This document shows, piece by piece, positions 19,495 to 28,108 of a DNA stretch of 64,000 nucleotides. The notes beneath the pieces are model-generated. The model searched no databases. It saw nothing but the letters and a program-made list of their open reading frames with translations, and had not been told where the DNA came from. Position 1 is the first letter of the stretch; every line of letters starts with the position of its first letter. Both the position numbers and the translations under genes were made by a program. Origin of the DNA: Acinetobacter higginsii (GTDB lineage: Bacteria; Pseudomonadota; Gammaproteobacteria; Pseudomonadales; Moraxellaceae); assembly GCF_000369525.1 (NCBI RefSeq), contig NZ_KB850072.1:248001-312000 (forward strand), read 5' to 3'.

Positions 19495-20457
19495 ATGTTA
19501 TTCCATTTACCTAAGTTTCCTGCTGAAATTCGTATTAGTCATTTAAATGCGCGTGTGAATGAACAAAGAAAAAGAATTGCGCAAACGACAGCATCTCGTT
19601 TGGAGTTATTACAACTTGTTCAACAACTTTCCAAAGAAGCCAAGATCCGCAAAAAGAATGATCAAAAAATCTATGTCCTCGACTTTAAAGGGGATGTCCA
19701 AGCTTCTGCCGTAGATACTATTCGTGAAGAAATTACCCTGATTTTAGCGACTGCCAAAGCAGGGCATGACCGTGTTGTTGTTCGCTTGGAAAGTCCTGGT
19801 GGAATGGTGCATGGCTATGGTCTTGCAGCAGCTCAATTGGTGCGTTTACGTGATGCAGGCTTTCACGTCACCATCTGTGTAGATAAGGTTGCAGCCAGTG
19901 GTGGTTATATGATGGCATGTATTGCCAGCGAAATTATCTCTGCGCCGTTTGCTGTGGTTGGTTCGATTGGTGTGGTCGCACAAGTGCCAAACTTCAATCG
20001 TTTGTTAAAACAACATAATGTTGATTTTGAATTATATACCGCAGGTGAATACAAGCGTACCGTGACTATGTTTGGTGAAAATACACCAGAAGGTAAGGCG
20101 AAGTTTGAAGAAGAATTGCAGCAAACCCATTCTTTATTTAAACATTTTGTTGAGAAATATCGTCCTCAACTGGATATTACAAAAGTGGCAACAGGCGAGC
20201 ACTGGTATGGTGAGGATGCCCGTGAACTGAACTTGGTAGATAAGTTGCAAACTTCAGATGAGTATTTATTAAGTCTATTACCAAAGCATGATATTTATGT
20301 GATTAATACCCGTAAACGTCCAACTTTTGGTGAGAAATTAGGTTTGCAAGCTGCACAAATGGCTGAGAGTTTAATTCCGACTGTGCTCAGTAAAATTACC
20401 GATAGTCTGGCAAAGGCAAATAGCACATTGGTACAAATGCGTGATCCAAAATTTTAA
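19495..20457 (+). CDS. sohB: S49-family protease, SohB-like
   Basis: 320 residues. The serine-protease core of the signal-peptide-peptidase family is seen: RLESPGGMVHGYG, the nucleophile serine in KVAASGGYMMACIAS, and the catalytic lysine in GEYKRTVTMFGENTPEG. E. coli SohB has an N-terminal membrane segment before its catalytic domain. Here the first 60 residues are charged and helical (NEQRKRIAQTTASRLELLQ), with no membrane helix. The protein may be cytosolic or peripheral. Family substrates are signal-peptide remnants or small membrane proteins. It is a single-gene unit. Confidence 0.85.
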   Translation: MLFHLPKFPAEIRISHLNARVNEQRKRIAQTTASRLELLQLVQQLSKEAKIRKKNDQKIYVLDFKGDVQASAVDTIREEITLILATAKAGHDRVVVRLESPGGMVHGYGLAAAQLVRLRDAGFHVTICVDKVAASGGYMMACIASEIISAPFAVVGSIGVVAQVPNFNRLLKQHNVDFELYTAGEYKRTVTMFGENTPEGKAKFEEELQQTHSLFKHFVEKYRPQLDITKVATGEHWYGEDARELNLVDKLQTSDEYLLSLLPKHDIYVINTRKRPTFGEKLGLQAAQMAESLIPTVLSKITDSLAKANSTLVQMRDPKF

Positions 20458-20483
20458 TGATTGGAACTGTAAAATGATCTTGA

Positions 20484-20512
20484 AAAACCAGTCTATAGGG
20501 CTGGTTTTTTTA
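20484..20512 (+). terminator. terminator after sohB
   Basis: AAAACCAG-TCTATAGGG-CTGGTTTT followed by TTT, about 25 nt after the stop. Confidence 0.85.
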
Positions 20513-20709
20513 TGTGCCTTACTGCTGATTTCTATGAAAATACTTGGCTAGATTTGAATATTTGGTGAATTAAACAAACATGACAAAACTTCTGATCGAA
20601 GAGATTGTAGTCATATCAATCATTTGATATTTTATTTGCAAGATGAATTACTTAATTATTCATTAATCGAAGAATTATTTAAAAATATAATTGATAAGTG
20701 AGCATAATA

Positions 20710-22857
20710 ATGACAAGAGTTGTTGTTTTTTCAAAGAAAAACTCGAATATCCTACAAGATGCACAACTAAAAAGTGTGGTTTTAGACCAGCCTTCGATCG
20801 TACAGATTGGTGTAAATCAAGCAGATATTAAATCAATTATCAAGCAAGGTAATGATCTTGTCATTACACTAAAAAATGGTGAAAAGATTGTTGTTAGTGG
20901 TTTTTATAGTAATGAAAATCTAACCGAACACAGCCTAGCACTCGCAAAAGTGGATGGTACTTATGCGGTCGCAGAGTTTGATGATTCGGGTAAATTTGTT
21001 CGTTATGCCCCAGCGACCTCATTGACCCAATTTGCATATACTGATGCAGTTACTACACCAGTTTCTCAGCCTCAAAATGTTGATCATGATTCTGCGATTA
21101 GTAAATCCCAATTATGGAAAGTGGGTTTGGCTGCTTTAGTCGCAGAAGGTGTGTATTTATGGGCAGTAAAAGATGATGATGACGATAAAAATAAAAGTAG
21201 TAACCAACCGATTGATATAACACCACCAGGGACACCGACAGCGAATTTGGGTACAGATACACAAACCATTACGGGTAAAACCGAAGCTAAGGCCAAAATC
21301 GAAATTAAGGATGCTGCGGGGAAAGTGATTGCTACGACTCAAGCCGATGCCGAAGGAAATTACACGATTAAGCTGGATCAGCCTTTGGTGAATGGTGGCA
21401 AGGTCAGCGTGACCGCGATCGATAGTTCTGGCAATGCCTCTAAAGCAGCTGTCGTGACGGGAAATAAAGATACCATTGCACCAGATGCGCCGACAGCACA
21501 ACTTAATGCAGATGGCACAATTGTTACTGGCAAGGCAGAAGCCAATGCAAAAGTCTCGATTTATGATGCTGATGGAAAACTATTAGGTACCGTGATTGCG
21601 AATAAAGAAGGACTGTATTCGATAAAAGTTTCACCTGTATTAACCAGTGACAAAGGCGGAACAGTGGTTGCCGAAGATGCTGCAGGAAACAAATCGACAC
21701 CTTCTAAAGTGATTGCCGGAAAAGATACTTTGCCTCCTGATCAACCTTTTGTGGATGTAAATAAGGAAGGTTCCTCAATTCAAGGTCGAGCAGAGGCGAA
21801 TAGCAAGGTACAGATCAAAGATGCGGATGGAAAAATCATTGGCAGTGGAGTCACAGATGCGCAGGGTAAATTTCAGATTACACTTTCACCCGCATTAGCC
21901 ACAGATAAAAAGGCAACCATCATTGTAGAAGATGCTGCTGGCAACCAGTCCAAGCCACTTGAGATTACTGCTGGAAAGGACACTATTGCGCCAGATAAAG
22001 CGGTTGCTGAAATCAATGCAGCAGGTGATTCGGTGGTAGGGACAGCGGAAGCAAATAGTAAAATTGAAATTAGAAGTGCAGATGGGAAAACGCTGTATGG
22101 TTCAGGTACTGTTGGTGCGGATGGAAAATTTAGCATTACACTTTCATCAGCTTTAACCGATAAAAATGTAGGTAAAGTCTATATCATTGATGCTGCAGGG
22201 AACCGTTCCGAAGCTTCCGATGTGGTCGGGACAAAAGATACCATTGCGCCCAATAAACCTATTTTGCAAACGGTCATGGATGATGTCGGTGCAGTAAAAG
22301 GGGCGATCGCTGCGGGAGGTGATACCGATGATAGCAAACCGACTTTGGCAGGTGTGGGCGAAGCAAAAGCCGTCCTGACGATTTATGACAATGGTCAACC
22401 GATTGGTACGGTAACAGTCGGGGATAATGGCAGATGGAGTTTTGAAGTTAAGCAGGATTTGAGTGTAGGGGCGCATAAAATCACCTTAACCCTGACTGAT
22501 GCAGCAGGGAATATTAGTGAGACGAGTGATGCATTTAGTTTTAATGTGCTTGCACCTGCTGTAGCGAAAGCATCTTTGGCAGATACGGTTGATTTGGAAG
22601 CCTTGCAAACCCAGCAAGCTGAACCTGTTTCTGAATCGACCAACACTGAAAAATTGGGCTTAAGCAGCTTATTATCTTCTCCAGAACCAACATCAAATCA
22701 GTTGGATGAGGTTTTGAACCAATTGCTTACAGGGCAAAACTCATCTCCTACAATCAGTCATTCAGCAAACGCTGATTTAACAAATCTGGATTATGCTCAG
22801 ACCATTAAAGCCGATCCTTTAGACCAGCTTACGGTATTGCAACATTCTATTATTTAA
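20710..22857 (+). CDS. Bap-like surface protein with Ig-like repeats (BLP2-like)
   Basis: About 715 residues from MTRVVVFSK. The first 100 residues match the BapA/Bap/LapF prefix domain (VVLDQPSIVQIGVNQADIKSI, LVITLKNGEKIVV). A hydrophobic segment (WKVGLAALVAEGVYLWAV, about residue 138) is followed by an acidic stretch. About five Ig-like repeats of roughly 80-90 residues follow, each starting DTIAPDAP-like and containing AEANAKV/AEANSKV, DADGK and EDAAGN. The last repeat is longer (GAIAAGGDTDDSKPTLAG), and the C-terminus is low-complexity and polar. The size and layout fit the short Bap-like protein known as BLP2 in A. baumannii, linked to biofilm and adhesion. No C-terminal type-I secretion repeats are obvious. 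Confidence 0.8.
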   Translation: MTRVVVFSKKNSNILQDAQLKSVVLDQPSIVQIGVNQADIKSIIKQGNDLVITLKNGEKIVVSGFYSNENLTEHSLALAKVDGTYAVAEFDDSGKFVRYAPATSLTQFAYTDAVTTPVSQPQNVDHDSAISKSQLWKVGLAALVAEGVYLWAVKDDDDDKNKSSNQPIDITPPGTPTANLGTDTQTITGKTEAKAKIEIKDAAGKVIATTQADAEGNYTIKLDQPLVNGGKVSVTAIDSSGNASKAAVVTGNKDTIAPDAPTAQLNADGTIVTGKAEANAKVSIYDADGKLLGTVIANKEGLYSIKVSPVLTSDKGGTVVAEDAAGNKSTPSKVIAGKDTLPPDQPFVDVNKEGSSIQGRAEANSKVQIKDADGKIIGSGVTDAQGKFQITLSPALATDKKATIIVEDAAGNQSKPLEITAGKDTIAPDKAVAEINAAGDSVVGTAEANSKIEIRSADGKTLYGSGTVGADGKFSITLSSALTDKNVGKVYIIDAAGNRSEASDVVGTKDTIAPNKPILQTVMDDVGAVKGAIAAGGDTDDSKPTLAGVGEAKAVLTIYDNGQPIGTVTVGDNGRWSFEVKQDLSVGAHKITLTLTDAAGNISETSDAFSFNVLAPAVAKASLADTVDLEALQTQQAEPVSESTNTEKLGLSSLLSSPEPTSNQLDEVLNQLLTGQNSSPTISHSANADLTNLDYAQTIKADPLDQLTVLQHSII

Positions 22858-22879
22858 TTGGTATTCATATTGAGAATAG

Positions 22880-22905
22880 CGCCTATTTTTGAATAGGCGT
22901 TTTTT
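22880..22905. terminator. bidirectional terminator overlapping a gene end
   Basis: CGCCTATT / AATAGGCG with a T6 run. It terminates the Bap-like gene, and the stem covers the last codons of the convergent DUF2238 gene (stop at 22883). Confidence 0.82.
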
Positions 22906-23521
22906 GTTTGAGCAGTTGAATAATACCGATTAGCAGTGCTCCGATGGTTGCAAGGAACATATCTTTGTGGGCATCCCACACGTCGCCTTGTTGGCCATTA
23001 TAGTTTTCAGCATCTTCAGGTGATAAACCAATGGCGATCCACCATTCGATCAGTTCATAAAACATGCTCGATGCCATGACAAACTGGATAACCAGCAGAA
23101 ATAGGGTCAAAGGTTTGGCAGTTGGTAACCAGACTTGAAAACAGCGATAGAAAAAAGGATAGAGTAATAGACCGTAAGCAAAATGCACCAGTCGATCATA
23201 CATATTACGTGACCAACCCATGGTTTGATTTAAGTCAAAGTGAAAAAGGCTTTCAATCCATTCATTATAAGGCACATAAGAGTAGAGGTAGTGTGCCCCT
23301 AAGATATGGATCAAAAGAAAGCCCAGATAGAGGCAAAAACTATAAAAACTGATGCCAATCTTTTTCATCGTGACGATGAGGGCGATGAGCATCAACACGG
23401 TACCCGCTTGGTGTAGTAGATAAGCCTCAAACTCAAGCGGTTGAATACTTGCAATTGCAACCACCAGAAGCACAATCGCCAGTGCAATATAATGTTTTAA
23501 ACTCAGTTGTTGTTCGATCAT
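22883..23521 (-). CDS. DUF2238 (YjdF-like) inner-membrane protein
   Basis: 212 residues with about six hydrophobic segments. The conserved family pattern is visible: MYDRLVHFAYGLLLYPFFYR, SSMFYELIEWW and GDVWDAHKDMFLATIGALLIG. This matches YjdF-type DUF2238 proteins, which have no established biochemical role. The start ATG has AGGAT 5 nt upstream. The gene upstream on the same strand (lipoprotein) is only 38 bp away, so the two may be co-transcribed. Confidence 0.82.
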   Translation of the reverse strand: MIEQQLSLKHYIALAIVLLVVAIASIQPLEFEAYLLHQAGTVLMLIALIVTMKKIGISFYSFCLYLGFLLIHILGAHYLYSYVPYNEWIESLFHFDLNQTMGWSRNMYDRLVHFAYGLLLYPFFYRCFQVWLPTAKPLTLFLLVIQFVMASSMFYELIEWWIAIGLSPEDAENYNGQQGDVWDAHKDMFLATIGALLIGIIQLLKQKTPIQK

Positions 23522-23559
23522 ACTGTATCCTAAATACAGTCAGGCAAGTTTTATTGCTG

Positions 23560-23910
23560 TTACTCAGTGGCCTTTACTGCAATTGTTCCTTTGGCTGTAG
23601 AGACGCCACCGAGTGCCTGACATGCTTGCTTATATAATTGATATTTTTGTTGTACAACTTCATCGAGCGGAATGTCAAAGAGATCTTCACCATTCTTATA
23701 TTGTTCAATATAAGATGCTGCTTTGTCTTTATTCGCCGCCAGTGATTGTTGATAAAAATTTGAAATAGAAGAAGTTGCTAACTCATTGGATTCAATATTG
23801 TTACATTGAAAACTCTGTAGGACTTTTTCAGCGCGTTTTACTTCGCTTGATTTCCCAAAGATACAACCGGTTAAGCTCACGGTGGCAATGAGCAAGTACA
23901 AAAGCTTCAT
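23560..23910 (-). CDS. small putative lipoprotein, unknown function
   Basis: 116 residues. The signal sequence MKLLYLLIATVSLTGCIFGK carries the lipobox LTGC, so Cys16 should be lipidated. The rest is helical and charged (RAEKVLQSFQCNNIES, YIEQYKNGEDLF) with no motif I know. It reads towards the DUF2238 membrane protein gene and may form a unit with it. Confidence 0.72.
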   Translation of the reverse strand: MKLLYLLIATVSLTGCIFGKSSEVKRAEKVLQSFQCNNIESNELATSSISNFYQQSLAANKDKAASYIEQYKNGEDLFDIPLDEVVQQKYQLYKQACQALGGVSTAKGTIAVKATE

Positions 23911-24104
23911 GATCGATAGAGTAGAATTTTAAAGGTGCTATTATTGTATATAAGGTGAATTTTATAAATTAATTATTTATGTCTAACACGATAAAAATTA
24001 ATATTTTTTTACTCTGCATATCTAATTGTACAAAAGTTAAATAGACTGGATGTAAAATGAAAATAAGAAAAGCGCGGCTGTGTGATTGTTGATGCCTGTG
24101 TACC

Positions 24105-24233
24105 CTATAATTTATAGCGCTGCAGGTAATCAAGGAAACGAGCTTTGAAGGGGGAGTCCCCATATAATTCCAGATGGTCGCCGTATGGAGTGGTTATTTT
24201 AAACAGCAGTTTGTAAATAGTAGATAAAAACAT
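24105..24233 (-). CDS. candidate 42-residue small protein
   Basis: An ATG-started frame of 42 codons plus TAG, in an otherwise gene-free 390-bp gap. The first half is hydrophobic/basic (MFLSTIYKLLFKIT) and the second is protein-like and charged (GDHLELYGDSPFKARFLDY). Base composition here is more GC-rich than the surrounding intergenic DNA, as expected for coding sequence. No good Shine-Dalgarno is present. It could also be the remnant of a longer gene. The family is unknown. Confidence 0.5.
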   Translation of the reverse strand: MFLSTIYKLLFKITTPYGDHLELYGDSPFKARFLDYLQRYKL

Positions 24234-24300
24234 TCAATTGATTGATAAAAAATGATTTTTAGCGGTATGCTAAATAGGAAAGTCATCAACACATCTTGTT

Positions 24301-24705
24301 ATGTACATTAAGCACCCTTTTTTATTCTGTTTTTTGATTGGTCTCTCTGCTGGAGCTTATGCGGATGATTATGATTTTTTTGCAGAGCCGAGCGAAGATA
24401 CAGAACATATGTTTGATGCTGCTTATCCTGAAATGAAAACAGCATATTCAGTTTTGCATAACCAATTTTTTCAAAATGAACGTTGGCGTGTCTATAACTA
24501 TACGGCTTATCAAACCAATCAGTTTAACCATAAGATGTTGACAGGCGATACCACTAGCCTGTCACTGGATGATTTTTCGATTTCAGTCGGTTATGGCATG
24601 ATGTATCAGTTGAACCAGACCAATCGAATTGGCTATGAATATCTTTCCAGTTTTCCCTTTGACCGAGGGCAATTGATTCGATTTTTCTGGTTACGGATTT
24701 TTTAA
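24301..24705 (+). CDS. small exported protein, unknown function
   Basis: 134 residues with a signal peptide (MYIKHPFLFCFLIGLSAGAYA, cut before DDYDF). The C-terminal half has alternating strands (SLSLDDFSISVGYGMMYQL, RIGYEYLSSF) and ends WLRIF, suggestive of a small barrel fragment or periplasmic strand protein. It ends 4 nt into the convergent rsmD gene. No clear Shine-Dalgarno was found. Confidence 0.65.
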   Translation: MYIKHPFLFCFLIGLSAGAYADDYDFFAEPSEDTEHMFDAAYPEMKTAYSVLHNQFFQNERWRVYNYTAYQTNQFNHKMLTGDTTSLSLDDFSISVGYGMMYQLNQTNRIGYEYLSSFPFDRGQLIRFFWLRIF

Positions 24706-25250
24706 CTGACTTTTTGATATAAACCGGCTCTGACCATACCTGCTTTGGTTTCTTTTATTTTCTGCCAAGTAGGCGGTAGGGTGAGTTGAGCTAAATCTCG
24801 ATCTGCTTCTACATAAATATAAGCATGGTTTGCAATCATTGGGTTAGCCAGCTCAGCTAACTCTTGCCATAAATCTAGACTATAGGGCGGATCAAGAAAC
24901 ACCACATCAAAACTTGCGTTTAATTTTTTTAAAGCTTGCTGTGCCGTTGCAACATGCAGTTGGCAATTTTCCGCTTTTAGCAGTTGAATATTGTCTTTTA
25001 AGACTTTGGCTTGTGTTGGATTCGGTTCAATCATTACGACTTTTGCAGCTCCACGAGAAAGCGCTTCGAAACCTAATGCACCAGAGCCACTGCACAAGTC
25101 TAAAACCTGTGCGTTTTGAATATCCCACATCAACCAGTTGAATAGTGTTTCACGGACACGATCTGGTGTTGGACGTAAACCATCAATACTGGCAAAGGGT
25201 AAAGTACGGCGTTTCCAGTTACCACCGATGATACGTAATTGATTTTTCAT
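24702..25250 (-). CDS. rsmD: 16S rRNA (guanine(966)-N2)-methyltransferase
   Basis: 182 residues. RsmD methylates G966 of 16S rRNA using SAM. Seen: RIIGGNWKRRTL at the N-terminus, RPTPDRVRETLFNWL, the SAM loop VLDLCSGSGALGFEALSRGA, and the catalytic DPPY-type motif FLDPPYSLD. It follows mrdA with a one-base stop/start overlap (TAATG), so the two form a transcription unit. Confidence 0.95.
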   Translation of the reverse strand: MKNQLRIIGGNWKRRTLPFASIDGLRPTPDRVRETLFNWLMWDIQNAQVLDLCSGSGALGFEALSRGAAKVVMIEPNPTQAKVLKDNIQLLKAENCQLHVATAQQALKKLNASFDVVFLDPPYSLDLWQELAELANPMIANHAYIYVEADRDLAQLTLPPTWQKIKETKAGMVRAGLYQKVS

Positions 25251-27289
25251 TATTCAGTCACTCCATCCGTAGGTTGAGCACCTGTTGCTGGTGCAACAGG
25301 TGTAGAAGCTGGAGCGGATGAAGCGACGGGTGTAGATGCTGCTTGGCCATTCTGTGTTGCCGTGGTTGCAACACTGCTGCTTGGTAGTTCACCTGGTTTA
25401 ATTCCCGCAGTCATTAAGCCTCCACTGACTTGATGGCTAGCTGGACGAAGTGGATTCTTTTTACGTGTCACCAGCCAATAGTCAAAGATTGGACGTGCTA
25501 GTTGGGCAGCTGAACCGCCATGTTTACCATTTTCCCAAACCACGGCAATGGCAATTTCAGGATTATCGGCAGGCGCAAAACCAACGAATAAGCCATGGTC
25601 CCATTGTCGAGATGAAAGTGCTGCTTCGTTATAACGTTTACCTTGAGCAATACTCTTGACTTGGGCTGTCCCTGTTTTACCTGCGATTGAATATTGCAAA
25701 CCACCTTTAATACCACGACCTGTACCAGATTGAATCACATCCACCATTGCATCATGCATGTTGATCCAATCTTGTTCTGTACCATTGAAATTAATTTTGC
25801 CATCAGGCGCGTTATGGACACTAAATTTTTTGGCACCTTTGGTTTCTCTGAGTACATGTGGTGTGACATGTGAACCTTTATTGGCTGTGATCGCAGTTGC
25901 CATAGCAAGTTGTAAAGGTGTAGAGGTAAATGCCCCTTGCCCGATACTGACTGAAATGGTTTCACCTTTTAGCCATTTGGATTTACGCGTTCGCATTTTC
26001 CATTCAGGACTCGGGTAGAGACCTGTGCTTTCACTTGGTAAATCAACTCCAGTTTTTTCACCAAAGCCAAATTGGCGCATCCAGTCATTCATTTTCTCAA
26101 TGCCCATGCGATAGGACAGGACATAGAAATAGGTATCGCAGGACACAATTTGAGCTTTATGCATGTTCACTGAACCATGACCCGTTTTTTTATGGTCACG
26201 GAAGCGGTGACTGTCACCAGGCAATGAGAAATAACCTGGATCGGAAATTGCAGTGCTCCAATCGACGAGACCATAATGAATACCACCTAAACCAAACATT
26301 GGTTTAATGGTTGAACCTGGTGGATATGCCCCCTGAACCGCACGGTTATAAAGCGGTTGATCGAGGTTGTCACGCAGTCCACTATAGTCTTTGGAACTAA
26401 TTCCTGTCACGAAGAGGTTTGGATTAAAACTTGGGCTGGAGACCAATGCGAGGATTTCACCTGTACGTGGGTCCATGGCTACAATTGCACCACGGCGATC
26501 TGCCAATTGTTTTGCGGCAATAGTTTGTAAACCGTAATCAAGTGATAAATACAGATCATTACCACGCGCTGGATTTTGGCGACCTAAATTACGTAGTACA
26601 TTGCCGTGTGCATCGGCTTCAACAGATTCATAGCCAGGAATACCATGCAACAGGTCTTCATAGCTTTTTTCGACCCCAATTTTACCAATCAGGTTGGTAC
26701 CCGCATATAAATCCTTATCAATAGACTTGAGTTCTTTATCATTGATACGCCCCACATAACCAATCACATGCGCAAACAATTCACCATGTGGATAGTAGCG
26801 GGTCATTTGGGTTTCAATTTTGACCCCAGGAAAGGCATATTTCACTTCACTGAATTTGGCAATATCGGTTTCAGTCAAATTCAATTTGATCGCAAGGCGT
26901 TCAGTTTTACGTGCAGTTTTGACACGGCTTTTAAAGCGGTCAACATCATCTTGGGTCAAGCCCAGAATTGGAATGAGACGGGTAATGGTGTCATCAATAT
27001 CGCTGACATCGGCACGACTCAGTGTTGCAGTGAAAACTGGATAGTTATCTGCTAATAGCACGCCGTTACGATCGTAGATGTAGCCACGAGCGGGTGCTAA
27101 TGGCTGTAAGCGAATACGGTTCTTATCTGATGCCGTTGTAAAATCATCGTAATGAACGATCTGTAAATATGCATAACGACAGATCAATAAAAGTAGAAAA
27201 ATCGCCACGACAAAGATTGCAAAAAAGATTCGACCCTTATAAATGCGCTTTTCTTGTTGCATATTTTTTAAAGGAAAGTGCTGTTTCAT
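25250..27289 (-). CDS. mrdA: penicillin-binding protein 2 (elongasome transpeptidase)
   Basis: 679 residues. PBP2 cross-links peptidoglycan during cell elongation. One N-terminal membrane helix (IFFAIFVVAIFLLLLICRYAYL, about residues 22-43, shown in part) anchors it. The dimerisation domain follows (ARGYIYDRNGVLLADN), and the transpeptidase domain has the serine motif GSTIKPM, the SxD motif SCDTYFY and the KTG motif AGKTGTAQ. The C-terminal tail (about 60 residues) is rich in Ser, Ala, Pro and Thr, so probably disordered. A second in-frame ATG lies 9 codons in, and neither has a good Shine-Dalgarno. The usual partner mrdB (rodA) is not adjacent. Confidence 0.95.
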   Translation of the reverse strand: MKQHFPLKNMQQEKRIYKGRIFFAIFVVAIFLLLLICRYAYLQIVHYDDFTTASDKNRIRLQPLAPARGYIYDRNGVLLADNYPVFTATLSRADVSDIDDTITRLIPILGLTQDDVDRFKSRVKTARKTERLAIKLNLTETDIAKFSEVKYAFPGVKIETQMTRYYPHGELFAHVIGYVGRINDKELKSIDKDLYAGTNLIGKIGVEKSYEDLLHGIPGYESVEADAHGNVLRNLGRQNPARGNDLYLSLDYGLQTIAAKQLADRRGAIVAMDPRTGEILALVSSPSFNPNLFVTGISSKDYSGLRDNLDQPLYNRAVQGAYPPGSTIKPMFGLGGIHYGLVDWSTAISDPGYFSLPGDSHRFRDHKKTGHGSVNMHKAQIVSCDTYFYVLSYRMGIEKMNDWMRQFGFGEKTGVDLPSESTGLYPSPEWKMRTRKSKWLKGETISVSIGQGAFTSTPLQLAMATAITANKGSHVTPHVLRETKGAKKFSVHNAPDGKINFNGTEQDWINMHDAMVDVIQSGTGRGIKGGLQYSIAGKTGTAQVKSIAQGKRYNEAALSSRQWDHGLFVGFAPADNPEIAIAVVWENGKHGGSAAQLARPIFDYWLVTRKKNPLRPASHQVSGGLMTAGIKPGELPSSSVATTATQNGQAASTPVASSAPASTPVAPATGAQPTDGVTE

Positions 27290-27528
27290 AGGGTGTCGAC
27301 TTAATTACAAGATGGAGAGAATACAAAGGCTACGCATTTTAACGTAAGTTGCATGATCATACTGTAGAATTTTCAACAAATCATGCAAATGATGCTGCGA
27401 CAGCTTTTGACTTTGCAGACATTAAAATTGTATGGTCTTGTATATTAGAAGCAAAATAATTCTGTTAAAGTCACAAACAGTTTGAAATAGGATTTTCCAA
27501 TACACTCTTAGGGAAAATGGAGAAAATA

Positions 27529-28047
27529 ATGAGAAAAATTTGCCTTTTATTATCGGTTTTAACACTTACTGGTTTTGCCCATGCTGACGAAAATCCGTTT
27601 AAGCCTGAGCCTAAATTAAAAGATGCAAACGTTTCAACGTGGAATGTAGGTGCAGGTTTTACTAAGAAATTATTACATGCCAACCTTGAATGGGTAAATC
27701 CGTATGGGATTGCCTACGCCAAAGCGGGTGCATTTTTAAATGATGACAATGAACCCGGTGGACAAATTGGATTCCGTTACCCGTACTACTTAACTGGTAC
27801 CGATAAAAATGGTTATTACCTTGGTGTCTATGCAGGACATTTAGACAGTAAGAACTATGGGGGTAAACAAAAGGGCAACTTGGGTGTTGGTGCCGATCTT
27901 GCTTATGTCTGGTTGAATAGTGAGCGTATCAGCACATTCAGTGTAGGCGCAGGAGTACGCGAAAAAATAGAAGATGGGAATGGCAATACTGTGAAAAAAT
28001 CAGAACCTGTCCTTCAGTTTTCTTATACCTTAAGTTTTGGTTTGTAA
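27529..28047 (+). CDS. small exported beta-strand protein, unknown function
   Basis: About 172 residues from MRKICLLL, which has GGAG 9 nt upstream. The signal peptide ends GFAHA before DENPF. The mature part has repeated strand pattern (WNVGAGFTKKLLHANLEWV, GGQIGFRYPYYL, YYLGVYAGHLD, FSVGAGVREKI) and ends in LQFSYTLSFGL, the aromatic/hydrophobic end typical of small outer-membrane barrels. No family recognised. Confidence 0.7.
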   Translation: MRKICLLLSVLTLTGFAHADENPFKPEPKLKDANVSTWNVGAGFTKKLLHANLEWVNPYGIAYAKAGAFLNDDNEPGGQIGFRYPYYLTGTDKNGYYLGVYAGHLDSKNYGGKQKGNLGVGADLAYVWLNSERISTFSVGAGVREKIEDGNGNTVKKSEPVLQFSYTLSFGL

Positions 28048-28108
28048 GAGGAAATTAACGTTCATCCTTTTATAGGCCATCATGTATCAATAATTCAGAG
28101 AGTCATGC

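Noticed and set aside
23969..24163. 64-codon minus-strand frame in the 24-kb gap
   Set aside because: It overlaps the more protein-like 42-codon frame in another phase, and its text is Ile/Leu/Phe-rich as expected from AT-rich DNA.
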